Assembly (NCBI GenBank): GCA_003448685.1
Contig: DLXW01000183.1
Span: forward strand, 30,864-46,788
Direction of reading: 5' to 3'
Origin: Cyanothece sp. UBA12306
Lineage (GTDB): Bacteria > Cyanobacteriota > Cyanobacteriia > Cyanobacteriales > Microcystaceae
DNA: 15,925 nucleotides
Position 1 is the stretch's first letter. Each line of letters begins with the position of its first letter. Shown one piece after another: positions 1 to 6,346 of the stretch. A program made the position numbers and the translations under genes. Below the pieces are notes generated by a model. It was not told the origin of the DNA and did not search any database. It was given only the letters and a program-made list of their open reading frames with translations.

Positions 1-733
1 AACTAAAACTAGCCAAACCTAAAGCTGTTGGCAATAACTTAACACGGACAGGAGAAACAAAAAATACTAAGTATTTTCCAGCCAAGACAAAATCATGAAT
101 TAAGGGTAAACCTTTTAAAGAAAAAGATGATTTTTTAATAATTTTTCCTGTAGCATCACTTTGATAAAGTTTAAGATTAGTTTGAACCCCAGCAGTGACT
201 CCAAAATTATAAATATGACCTGTTTTAGGATCAACTTTTGGGTGAGCAGAAAATGATTCTCCTGGTTGTAATTTTCCTAAATTATCTAGTCCTAATGTTT
301 CCAAAGTCTCTAAGTCCAAAGCATGAGGAAATCCTCCTTCCCAAAGGGCTAATAGTTGATCTGGTAAGACCAAAACCGAGGTATTAGCAGCATTTTTAAC
401 ATCTTTTCCCCAAGTTTTCCAAAACCCTCCTGGGACAGTCATTCCATAATTAGGATATAAAAAATGATTGGCTTTGGCTTCTTTTTTATACCCTTCAGTT
501 TTAACATAACTATAGGTAGCAGTAGCACCCATATTGGTAAAATCTACGGCTAAAATAGCCCCATCTCCATCAAACCAATGTCCCACTTTTTGATTACCCC
601 TTTGGAGTCTTGCAGGACCGTTACGATACAGGGTACCCCTAAGTTCTTCAGGAATCTTACCAGATAGAATAGATAAAGTTTGTTTAGGAAATTCTTGTCC
701 AGGTTGGGCGACTGATTTTGACCAATTTGCCAT
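1..733 (-). CDS. Carotenoid oxygenase (apocarotenoid cleavage dioxygenase type), 5' part, runs off left edge
   Basis: The frame reads 244 codons from ATG at 733 to the window edge without a stop. It opens MANWSKSV and then shows family hallmarks: IPEELRGTLYRNGP (about residues 27-40), GHWFDGDGA (51-59), LWEGGFPHALD (about 131-141), SAHPKVDP (162-169) and LIHDF (211-215). These belong to the RPE65/CCD/ACO seven-bladed propeller family, which cleaves double bonds of carotenoids or apocarotenals with a non-haem iron held by four histidines. H164 and H213 are the first two expected ligands; the other two lie outside the window. By resemblance it is nearest the cyanobacterial apocarotenoid oxygenase type (Synechocystis ACO), but the substrate cannot be read here. 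About half of a normal 480-490-residue protein is present. The same-strand membrane-protein gene ends 106 bases upstream, with an inverted repeat in between. The family call is very secure; the exact substrate is inference. Confidence 0.93.
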   Translation of the reverse strand, partial: MANWSKSVAQPGQEFPKQTLSILSGKIPEELRGTLYRNGPARLQRGNQKVGHWFDGDGAILAVDFTNMGATATYSYVKTEGYKKEAKANHFLYPNYGMTVPGGFWKTWGKDVKNAANTSVLVLPDQLLALWEGGFPHALDLETLETLGLDNLGKLQPGESFSAHPKVDPKTGHIYNFGVTAGVQTNLKLYQSDATGKIIKKSSFSLKGLPLIHDFVLAGKYLVFFVSPVRVKLLPTALGLASFS

Positions 734-758
734 TATTTTATTAGTTTAAAATTGATTA

Positions 759-813
759 TGAGGTACACTTCAGCTGATTACTTTTGCCTACTACTAAGAC
801 TTACTGTACCTCA
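759..813. repeat. 9-bp perfect inverted repeat upstream of the carotenoid oxygenase gene
   Basis: TGAGGTACA at 759-767 is matched exactly by TGTACCTCA at 805-813, with a 37-base spacer. It lies 26-80 bases upstream of the oxygenase ATG (minus strand) and just after the stop of the upstream membrane-protein gene. There is no T-run, so it does not look like a factor-independent terminator. It could be a two-site operator or an RNA hairpin. The repeat is directly visible; its role is not known. Confidence 0.5.
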
Positions 814-839
814 CAAGGATGAGAACGGCTATAGTATTA

Positions 840-1283
840 CTAATACATTAGTTTTGCCTCTGATAAAGGTCTACTAATTGGATGATATTTCATCCATTGG
901 AAAGATACAATATTGAGTAATAATCCAATCAAGAAAATAACAACCATTAAAGCGATCTGAAACCAAGCAATAGGAGTAACAAATAAATCAGCCGCAATAT
1001 GACTAAAATTCAGGAAAGAATAGATCACTGTTAACCAAAAATGTACCACACGAAACTGTTTAGACTGGGTAAATACTGTCCCGATCATAGAAAGCATAGG
1101 TAAAATAAAAAAGCCTAACATTAGCCATAAAATCCAACTAATGTCACTGCTATCATGAGAATGAGCAATCTCTTGTCCATGAAACAAAGGCATTAATCCT
1201 AGTTGAGTGTGAAAAAGGGTTCCTAATAAGAAAGTTGCCCAAAGAGTAATGATTTTTGTTTGATAAGATGTTATTGTTTTCAT
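840..1283 (-). CDS. Small four-helix membrane protein, unrecognised
   Basis: This is a hypothetical protein of 147 residues. An in-frame TTG at 1331 would add 16 residues. I prefer the ATG at 1283 because the extra residues are polar and the ATG directly precedes the first hydrophobic segment. Four hydrophobic stretches are visible at about residues 9-29, 48-70, 77-99 and 104-128, so it should sit in a membrane. The loop between helices 1 and 2 is histidine- and acid-rich (FHGQEIAHSHDSSD, residues 34-47). More histidines lie in or near helices (H25, H81, H95), so metal or haem binding is conceivable but unproven. The tail is short and basic. It is on the same strand as the carotenoid oxygenase and could be cotranscribed with it. 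I do not recognise the family. Confidence 0.7.
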   Translation of the reverse strand: MKTITSYQTKIITLWATFLLGTLFHTQLGLMPLFHGQEIAHSHDSSDISWILWLMLGFFILPMLSMIGTVFTQSKQFRVVHFWLTVIYSFLNFSHIAADLFVTPIAWFQIALMVVIFLIGLLLNIVSFQWMKYHPISRPLSEAKLMY

Positions 1284-1546
1284 AGATAAATACTCAAAGT
1301 TAAAAGTAAACTCATCTAAAATTTTAGTCAATTAATCATTATTCATTAAAGCTCGACAGGGTTTAATTTAACAATTTGAATCATTACTTAATTTTACTTT
1401 ATAATTAATATTTTTTATTCATAAAAGGGTTTCGTAATTTTATCTTTATAGTCTGAAAAAGAAAATAGCCTTAGAGTAGAAGAAAGTGAAGAATTGCTCT
1501 TGATTTCATTACATTGAGTAATTTTCCCTAGTTAGAGGAAATGAGA

Positions 1547-1867
1547 ATGAAGACAACTGTGAAGACGTTGACGGCTATTATTGCTGGGATTTGTTTTTGT
1601 CCAATAGTAACTGCTCAAACTAAACCCCAGATTAATCCAACTCAAAACGCAGCTAATCATAGAGGACATTATACTTCACCCTACCGTCCAGGGACAATAA
1701 CAGGTATTATTTCTGGTCCATATGGTAGTATTTTATTCGTCGAATTAGAAGATAAGACAAAATTAAGATTTCATCATCCTAGTACGAGAATAGTGAGAGG
1801 TGATCGTGTTTTAGTTTTTCAAAAAAAAGGAGAATATTATCTGGTTGAAGCAGCTAATCCACAATAA
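1547..1867 (+). CDS. Small secreted protein with a C-terminal beta-barrel-like domain, unrecognised
   Basis: This is a 106-residue hypothetical protein. The first ATG (1541) is immediately preceded by AGAGGAA (1534-1540), too close for a ribosome binding site. The same sequence is well spaced (about 6-7 bases) from the ATG at 1547, which I therefore choose. The N-terminus MKTTVKTLTAIIAGICF has lysines followed by a hydrophobic core, and VTA-Q near residue 23 is a plausible signal-peptidase site, so export is likely. A polar Asn/Gln/His-rich linker follows. The last 55 residues (from PGTITGIISGPYG to YYLVEAANP) alternate hydrophobic and charged residues with glycine turns, as in small SH3- or OB-like barrels (VxGDRVLVF near the end). 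It diverges from the membrane-protein gene across about 260 bases of AT-rich DNA. Function is unknown. Confidence 0.7.
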   Translation: MKTTVKTLTAIIAGICFCPIVTAQTKPQINPTQNAANHRGHYTSPYRPGTITGIISGPYGSILFVELEDKTKLRFHHPSTRIVRGDRVLVFQKKGEYYLVEAANPQ

Positions 1868-1999
1868 TTAATTATTGCTTTGCTGTTCATGATAATTATG
1901 TTTTTTGCTCATTTTTACTCAATACTATGATGTTCTGTAATAGAGTTAAAATTTAGTTTTAGGGTGGGTCATGTCTACTCTAAGACTAAGATTATAAAA

Positions 2000-2392
2000 T
2001 TAAAGTGATATTTCAGAAATTTTATTTAATACAGTATTGGTGATTTCAACAGCTACTTTGATAGGAAAATTGGTTGAGCCAACTGAATGCAAAATACAAT
2101 AATCGTTTTCCTTGTCAACAGTTGATTTAACTTGAAATCCTACCAATAATTCTTGTTCTGGATTATAGGTTTTTAGTTTAGGATTAACTTTATTTTTTAG
2201 GGTTTTTGAGCTAAATAATCGAGATAAATCTGTTTTATAATCAACAGCAATAGAACCACTATTTTCTGAACTAATAACCAAGAGACCTTGGCCATATTGT
2301 TGATAGTAATACCAGAAACAACTGGCTAAAAGTGAGTAATTACATTGTAAAAATTTTTGTCTGACTTCTTTATTGTGCAGATTAATAACCAT
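2000..2392 (-). CDS. Conserved-looking hypothetical protein, 130 aa
   Basis: The frame begins with ATG at 2392 and ends with TAA at 2000. The protein has no signal peptide or membrane segment. It opens MVINLHNKEVRQKF, then a Tyr/Trp-rich patch (FWYYYQQYGQG, about residues 26-36), then alternating hydrophobic/polar stretches suggesting a mixed alpha/beta fold (GLLVISSE, EQELLVGFQVK, FPIKVAVEITNTVLNKI). I cannot assign a family. It is convergent with the secreted-protein gene and diverges from the aldo/keto reductase, so it is probably a single transcription unit. The ribosome binding site is not clear. The length, absence of rival frames and protein-like composition support a real gene, but functional assignment would be a guess. 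Confidence 0.6.
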   Translation of the reverse strand: MVINLHNKEVRQKFLQCNYSLLASCFWYYYQQYGQGLLVISSENSGSIAVDYKTDLSRLFSSKTLKNKVNPKLKTYNPEQELLVGFQVKSTVDKENDYCILHSVGSTNFPIKVAVEITNTVLNKISEISL

Positions 2393-2454
2393 AGCTTAAA
2401 TTTTCAAGATTTAAAAAATATGTATTATTATCGTGTTCATTTAATGATCATGCC

Positions 2455-2484
2455 GTGAGTTAGTGTAGAATTAAAGGTGAGTTA
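2455..2484. repeat. Direct repeat GTGAGTTA x2, 22-bp period, upstream of the aldo/keto reductase
   Basis: GTGAGTTA occurs at 2455-2462 and again at 2477-2484, with start points 22 bases apart, about two helical turns. It lies about 75-100 bases upstream of the reductase start. Such spacing fits a tandem regulator-binding site on one face of the helix. The repeat is visible; the regulatory role is inference and an 8-mer pair could be chance. Confidence 0.3.
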
Positions 2485-2556
2485 AATCACTAGCCTAAAA
2501 ATAAACAGCAATTTGAGCTTCTCTAAATATACATTGCTCAACAACCTTGAAATTGC

Positions 2557-3588
2557 ATGGAAATAAACTCACAAAAACAAAAAATAGAAGATCCCACAGA
2601 AATTCAAATAAACAATCATTCTCCTTTTTACCTTCCTCAAATGGGATGTGGCACTTGGGCATGGGGAAACCGCTTGCTGTGGGGATATAATCAAAGTATG
2701 GACAAAGATTTGCAAGGGGTTTTTAACCTTGCTGTAAGTCAAGGAGTTACCTTATTTGATACTGGAGATTCTTACGGAACTGGAAAGCTCAATGGACGTA
2801 GTGAACAGCTTCTCGGACAATTTTTAAAAGAGTATCAAGGGTTAAATCAAAAAAATATTTGTATTGCTACTAAATTAGCTCCCTATCCTTGGAGATTAAC
2901 CCGCAGTTCCATGTTAAACGCAGGTAAAGCGTCTGCACAAAGGGTGGGTAGAAATATTGATTTAGTGCAAATGCACTGGTCAACAGCTAATTATGCACCC
3001 TGGCAAGAAAAGGCTTTATTAGAAGGTTTAGGTGACTTATTTGAGCAAGGTTTAGTCAAAGCTATTGGTCTATCTAATTATGGACCAAAACGTTTGAAAA
3101 AAGTTTATCAGCAATTGGCATCACGAGGAATTCCCATTGCAACTTTACAGGTTCAATATTCTCTATTATCTACCTATCCAGTAACAGAATTGGGAGTTAA
3201 GGAAGTTTGCGATGAATTGGGAATTAAATTAATTGCCTATAGTCCTTTAGCATTAGGATTATTAACAGGTAAATTTTCCGATAAAAGTTCTTTCCCCAAA
3301 GGGTTAAGAGGAATACTTTGTCGTCAATTATTACCCAAAATCAAACCCTTACTTGATTGTTTACAAGAAATTGCTTTACACAGAAATAAAACTATGTCTC
3401 AAGTTGCCATTAATTGGTGTATTTGTAAGCAAACTATTCCTATTCCTGGAGCAAAAAATGTTAAACAAATGCAAGATAATATAGGAGCAATGGGTTGGCA
3501 ACTTGATGACGGTGAAATAATAGAACTCGATCGCATTTCCCATAAGTTAGAAAAGAAAATGGTACAAAATATCTTTCAAACTAAATAA
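2557..3588 (+). CDS. Aldo/keto reductase family protein
   Basis: This is a 343-residue NADPH-dependent oxidoreductase of the (beta/alpha)8 aldo/keto reductase superfamily, which reduces aldehydes or ketones to alcohols. The catalytic tetrad is complete: D68 and Y73 in FDTGDSYG, K106 in ATKLAPYPW and H140 in LVQMHWS. Other family signatures follow in order: KAIGLSNYG (about 170-178), QVQYSLL, IKLIAYSPLALGLLTGKF and, near the end, the cofactor-binding IPIPGAKNVKQMQDN. The closest group I recognise is that of cyanobacterial and plastid reductases, some of them described as pyridoxal reductase-like. That substrate is not provable from sequence. The ATG at 2557 gives a roughly 25-residue polar N-terminal extension before the barrel; no strong ribosome binding site is visible. 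It converges on ruvA with a gap of only 20 bases. The family call is firm; the substrate is unknown. Confidence 0.93.
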   Translation: MEINSQKQKIEDPTEIQINNHSPFYLPQMGCGTWAWGNRLLWGYNQSMDKDLQGVFNLAVSQGVTLFDTGDSYGTGKLNGRSEQLLGQFLKEYQGLNQKNICIATKLAPYPWRLTRSSMLNAGKASAQRVGRNIDLVQMHWSTANYAPWQEKALLEGLGDLFEQGLVKAIGLSNYGPKRLKKVYQQLASRGIPIATLQVQYSLLSTYPVTELGVKEVCDELGIKLIAYSPLALGLLTGKFSDKSSFPKGLRGILCRQLLPKIKPLLDCLQEIALHRNKTMSQVAINWCICKQTIPIPGAKNVKQMQDNIGAMGWQLDDGEIIELDRISHKLEKKMVQNIFQTK

Positions 3589-3608
3589 AATTGACGAGGA
3601 AAGTATTT

Positions 3609-4247
3609 TCAAGTTCCTTGACTTAACCAAGTTATCGCTTCTCTAATCCATTCTTCTCCGTTGGTATTTTTAAGCATTTGATTATCTTGACTGAGAGTAG
3701 AAATCGCTTGATTAATTTCTTCATTTGTATAACCTAATGCTAATAGGGTCATTTCCACATCTTCTAAGACATCGAGGGAAGGAATAGCAGCAGTAGAGGG
3801 TAAGGTAATCCCAACTAATTTCCGCCATTGGGATAGTTTAGTTTTTAATTCTAAGGCAATTCTTTCTGCGGTTTTTTGTCCCACCCCTGGAGTTTGGGAA
3901 AGAACCCGAATATTGCCATTAACAATAGCTTGGACTAATTCTTCTAATCCGAGGGTATCAATTAAAGCGATCGCTAGTTGCGCGCCAATGCCACTAACAC
4001 TGATTAATTGGCGGAAAAGTTCCCGTTCAGCAGCAGTAGAAAAACCATAGAGAATAGGGTGATCTTCTCGAATCTGTAAATGAGTGAAAACTTGAATAGT
4101 TTTTTGGTGATTTTGAGATAATTGTCGCGCAAATCTTGAGGTAATTTGCATTTCATAACCCACTTGGTTAACTTCTAAAATTAAAAGAATCCGGTTGTGG
4201 GTATTTTTTATGGTTTCGATCGGGTGTCCTTTAAGATAAAATATCAC
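3609..4247 (-). CDS. ruvA: Holliday junction branch migration complex subunit RuvA
   Basis: This 212-residue protein has the RuvA architecture: an N-terminal OB-fold opening MIFYLKG (the usual start is MIxYLxG), two helix-hairpin-helix motifs (SGIGAQLA at 85-92 and TPGVGQKTAERIALEL from 119), and a C-terminal UBA-like RuvB-binding domain (about 160-212). RuvA tetramers bind four-way junctions and load RuvB for branch migration during recombinational repair. The acidic pin region (about 55-65, REDHP) also fits. The start codon is GTG at 4247, chosen because the family begins exactly there. The gene lies 10 bases downstream of the broken sucrose-phosphate phosphatase-like frame on the same strand. 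Its transcription may come through that remnant, since the upstream gene has apparently lost its own 5' region. The convergent aldo/keto reductase ends 20 bases away. The call is very secure. Confidence 0.97.
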   Translation of the reverse strand: MIFYLKGHPIETIKNTHNRILLILEVNQVGYEMQITSRFARQLSQNHQKTIQVFTHLQIREDHPILYGFSTAAERELFRQLISVSGIGAQLAIALIDTLGLEELVQAIVNGNIRVLSQTPGVGQKTAERIALELKTKLSQWRKLVGITLPSTAAIPSLDVLEDVEMTLLALGYTNEEINQAISTLSQDNQMLKNTNGEEWIREAITWLSQGT

Positions 4248-4257
4248 AATTTATAGT

Positions 4258-4968
4258 TTATTTAAAAAAGCCAAAATGATTTAATCCTTCTAGTATTCCT
4301 TGAGCATAATTACTTTGTGCAAAGTAATGAAAAGATGTTTGATTCTGTTGATACCATTGACGTAGTTCAGTTTGAGCATTACCCACAATAATACCCCACT
4401 CTTGCCTAATAAATAGGGAAATATCATTACCAGAATCTCCGCAAACAACTGTTTTTTCTTGCTCAATTCTCCACTTTTTTTGTAGATATTGAAGAGCTAA
4501 TCCTTTATCTCCATTATGGGGTACAATGTCGAGAGAGGAACTAAAACTGTAAATCAGCTTAGTTTGTAAATGATTTTGGGATAAAACGTATTCTAATTGT
4601 GGGATAACTGTATTAGCAGCTTTTGCAGTTAGATAATAACTAACTTTAAAAGGATTTTGTTCTGATTCAGGTTGCAAAACTAAATCTGGGAAATTACTAG
4701 CGATGCAACACACTAAATCTCGATTCCAGCCCTTAGCTAACATACTTGACCAATGGTGATCTAAATCATCATTAGAGGGATTAAAATAGATTTGAGTCCC
4801 CACTGAAGCAATCAAGGCATCAGGAGTTAATAGAGATTTTTCTTGAATAAGTTGACGGTATAAATACAGCGATCGCCCTGTTGCATAGACAATCTTTGTT
4901 CCATAGATAGCACGATGTTCTTCGAGAAGTTGATTAAGAGTCGCAAGAGCCTGATCATCTCCTATTAA
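4258..4968 (-). pseudogene. Sucrose-phosphate phosphatase-like HAD gene lacking its start and DxDxT catalytic motif
   Basis: From LIGDDQAL (codons starting at 4968) to the stop at 4258, 236 codons read without interruption. They resemble cyanobacterial sucrose-6-phosphate phosphatase, which removes phosphate from sucrose-6-phosphate. Visible landmarks are YATGRS (motif II, near 4870-4884), ASVGTQIYF, DHHW, NPFKVSYYL, DKG (motif III lysine) and VVCGDSGNDISLF (motif IV). Synechocystis Spp begins, as I recall it, with about 13 residues including SDLDNT before the WVGDQQAL segment. Here the matching stretch is missing. Upstream in frame is only LNKIIIF, with no ATG, GTG or TTG back to a stop at 5053-5055. 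The first canonical start inside is TTG at 4815, far too late. No other frame carries DxDxT. The nucleophile aspartate is therefore absent and activity should be lost. The 5' end meets the ethylene-receptor-like remnant. It is either a recent pseudogene or, less likely, a repurposed fragment. Confidence 0.85.
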
Positions 4969-4981
4969 AAATATTATTATC

Positions 4982-5476
4982 TTATTTAGTATCTTTATTT
5001 TCTCTTGTGGAACTACCCATATTATGGGTATCTGGACTTTATGGAATCCTGCTTATTGGTTATCGGGTGGAATTAAAGCTTTGACCGCCATTATTTCTAT
5101 CTACACTGCTATAGAACTTTTTCCTCTAATTCCTCAACTATTATCATTACCTTCTCCCTCTCAATTAGAAATTCTAAATCATCAATTACAAGAGCAAATT
5201 AAAGAAAGAGAATTAGAAGAGTTTATGATTATATTACCCTATCTTACTTTAGAAAACACCCAATTAAGAGCAGAGAAAATTCCTCAAGGAATTAAACAGT
5301 TGAAGATACAATACAATTCCCAATTATTAGATTCCATTACAGCTTCATTTGGGGTAGCAGCATTCCCTCAACATGGAAGTACACTGCAACAACTTTTTAA
5401 TTGTGCTGATGAAGCTTTGTATCAAGCAAAAGAACAAGGGAGAGATCGTGTTATTTGTGCTTTAGATTCTCAATAA
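4982..5476 (+). pseudogene. Ethylene-receptor-like membrane module fused to a GGDEF C-terminal fragment, doubly deleted
   Basis: The open frame starts before its first ATG (5024). From 4982 it encodes LFSIFIFSCGTTHI, then MGIWTLWNPAYWLSGGIKA, an amphipathic/hydrophobic segment and LPSPSQLE, then a coiled linker (QLQEQIKERE). This is the second and third membrane-helix region and linker of cyanobacterial ethylene-receptor-like sensors. The C-x-x-x-H pair matches the Cu(I) ligands of ETR1 (C65/H69). At about 5207-5216 it jumps to LEEFMIILP and then a normal GGDEF C-terminus (ASFGVAAFPQHG, ADEALYQAKEQGRDRV). EEF is the tail of a GGEEF signature whose glycines and upstream two thirds are gone. 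The first membrane helix, start codon, sensor domains and most of the cyclase are therefore missing, leaving about 165 codons where intact relatives have several hundred. Diguanylate cyclase activity is not expected. It ends one base before the stop of the convergent sugar kinase gene. Confidence 0.82.
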
Positions 5477-6346
5477 CTAAAAGTTTTTTAGCTGAACTTT
5501 AGACATCCATTGACGTGTACCAAAATACTGACAAGCAACTGAAGCAACTTGAGACGATTTTGCCAAAGAATCTATAAAATCATATTGTAAAATAAAATGA
5601 CAAAAAGCTCCATGAAAAACATCCCCTGCACCTAGGGTATCGACAGCATTAATACTCGATATCTCAATAGTACCATTGCTTCGTTCAGTCCAATATTCAA
5701 TAGGATCTTCTCCTTTGGTAATGGCAATATGGGGAATTTTCATTGACTGTAAATAATTAAAAACCTCTTGGGAACTCGAACAATTAGGAGGATAAAAATT
5801 ATCAGAACATATTGCATAATCTACATAGGGTAAAACTTTTTCAAAACCGGATTTCCAGCTTCCTCCATCCATAACAATAGGAATTTTCAATCTTTTAGCT
5901 TCTTGGCAAATAATTTGACTAGCTGCCATTTGATGTCCATCAATTAAAATAATATCAATATCTTGTAAAAGATCTAAATCAAGTTTATTGACTTTAGTTT
6001 GAAATTTAGTAGCATTGATAGAAATAACAGCCCTTTCTCCAGTTTGTTTTTGGACAATAATTGAGGATGTTGGAGGGGGATTTGTGCGATAAGGATTAAG
6101 ATCATAAACACTAATATAATAGTCTTCTAACTCAGCACAAATTAACTGACTAATGGGATGATTTCCAATAACACTAAAGAGAGTAGCTTGATGACCAAAA
6201 TATTTAAAAGTAATTGCCGCATTAGTTGCCGGACCCCCAGCAGCAATAGTTTCATTAAGGGCAACTATTTTTTCGTTACTGTGGGGAAAATGATCGGTAA
6301 GATAAATTAAATCTAGGGTCGTTAAACCGACAAATAATCCATTCAT
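5477..6346 (-). CDS. PfkB-family carbohydrate kinase
   Basis: This is a 289-residue cytosolic ATP-dependent kinase of the ribokinase/PfkB family. It shows the N-terminal signature AAGGPATNAA (about 35-44, the sugar-contacting GG) and the C-terminal ATP/anion-hole signature DTLGAGDVFHGAF (236-248), where D242 is the catalytic base. Further fold markers are FSVIG, IVMDGG (157-162) and ITKGEDP. The ATG at 6346 (MNGLFVGLTTLD) is chosen over an in-frame TTG at 6364, because the family's first strand begins directly after this methionine. The substrate (sugar, nucleoside or other) cannot be decided from these motifs. It diverges from rsmI with the two start codons essentially touching. Its stop abuts the stop of the convergent GGDEF remnant with no spacer. 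The family call is strong. Confidence 0.92.
   Translation of the reverse strand: MNGLFVGLTTLDLIYLTDHFPHSNEKIVALNETIAAGGPATNAAITFKYFGHQATLFSVIGNHPISQLICAELEDYYISVYDLNPYRTNPPPTSSIIVQKQTGERAVISINATKFQTKVNKLDLDLLQDIDIILIDGHQMAASQIICQEAKRLKIPIVMDGGSWKSGFEKVLPYVDYAICSDNFYPPNCSSSQEVFNYLQSMKIPHIAITKGEDPIEYWTERSNGTIEISSINAVDTLGAGDVFHGAFCHFILQYDFIDSLAKSSQVASVACQYFGTRQWMSKVQLKNF

Noticed and set aside
1376..1405. TTGAAT plus TATAAT pair as a promoter for the gene at 1547
   Set aside because: The spacing is 18 bases and the leader would be about 135 bases; many similar pairs occur by chance in this AT-rich spacer.
1868..1999. TAATTAT (1869-1875) / ATAATTA (1892-1898) hairpin followed by a T-run as a terminator of the secreted-protein gene
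   Set aside because: The stem is entirely A/T with a 16-base loop; in DNA of this composition it is too weak to call.
4258..4815. Treating the phosphatase as a normal 185-residue gene starting at TTG 4815
   Set aside because: Clear homology (YATGRS and upstream residues) continues in frame well before this codon, so the short version is an artefact of the missing true start.
5024..5476. Treating the GGDEF fragment as an intact 150-residue diguanylate cyclase
   Set aside because: The GGDEF glycines and the first two thirds of the domain are absent, and receptor homology extends upstream of the ATG at 5024.
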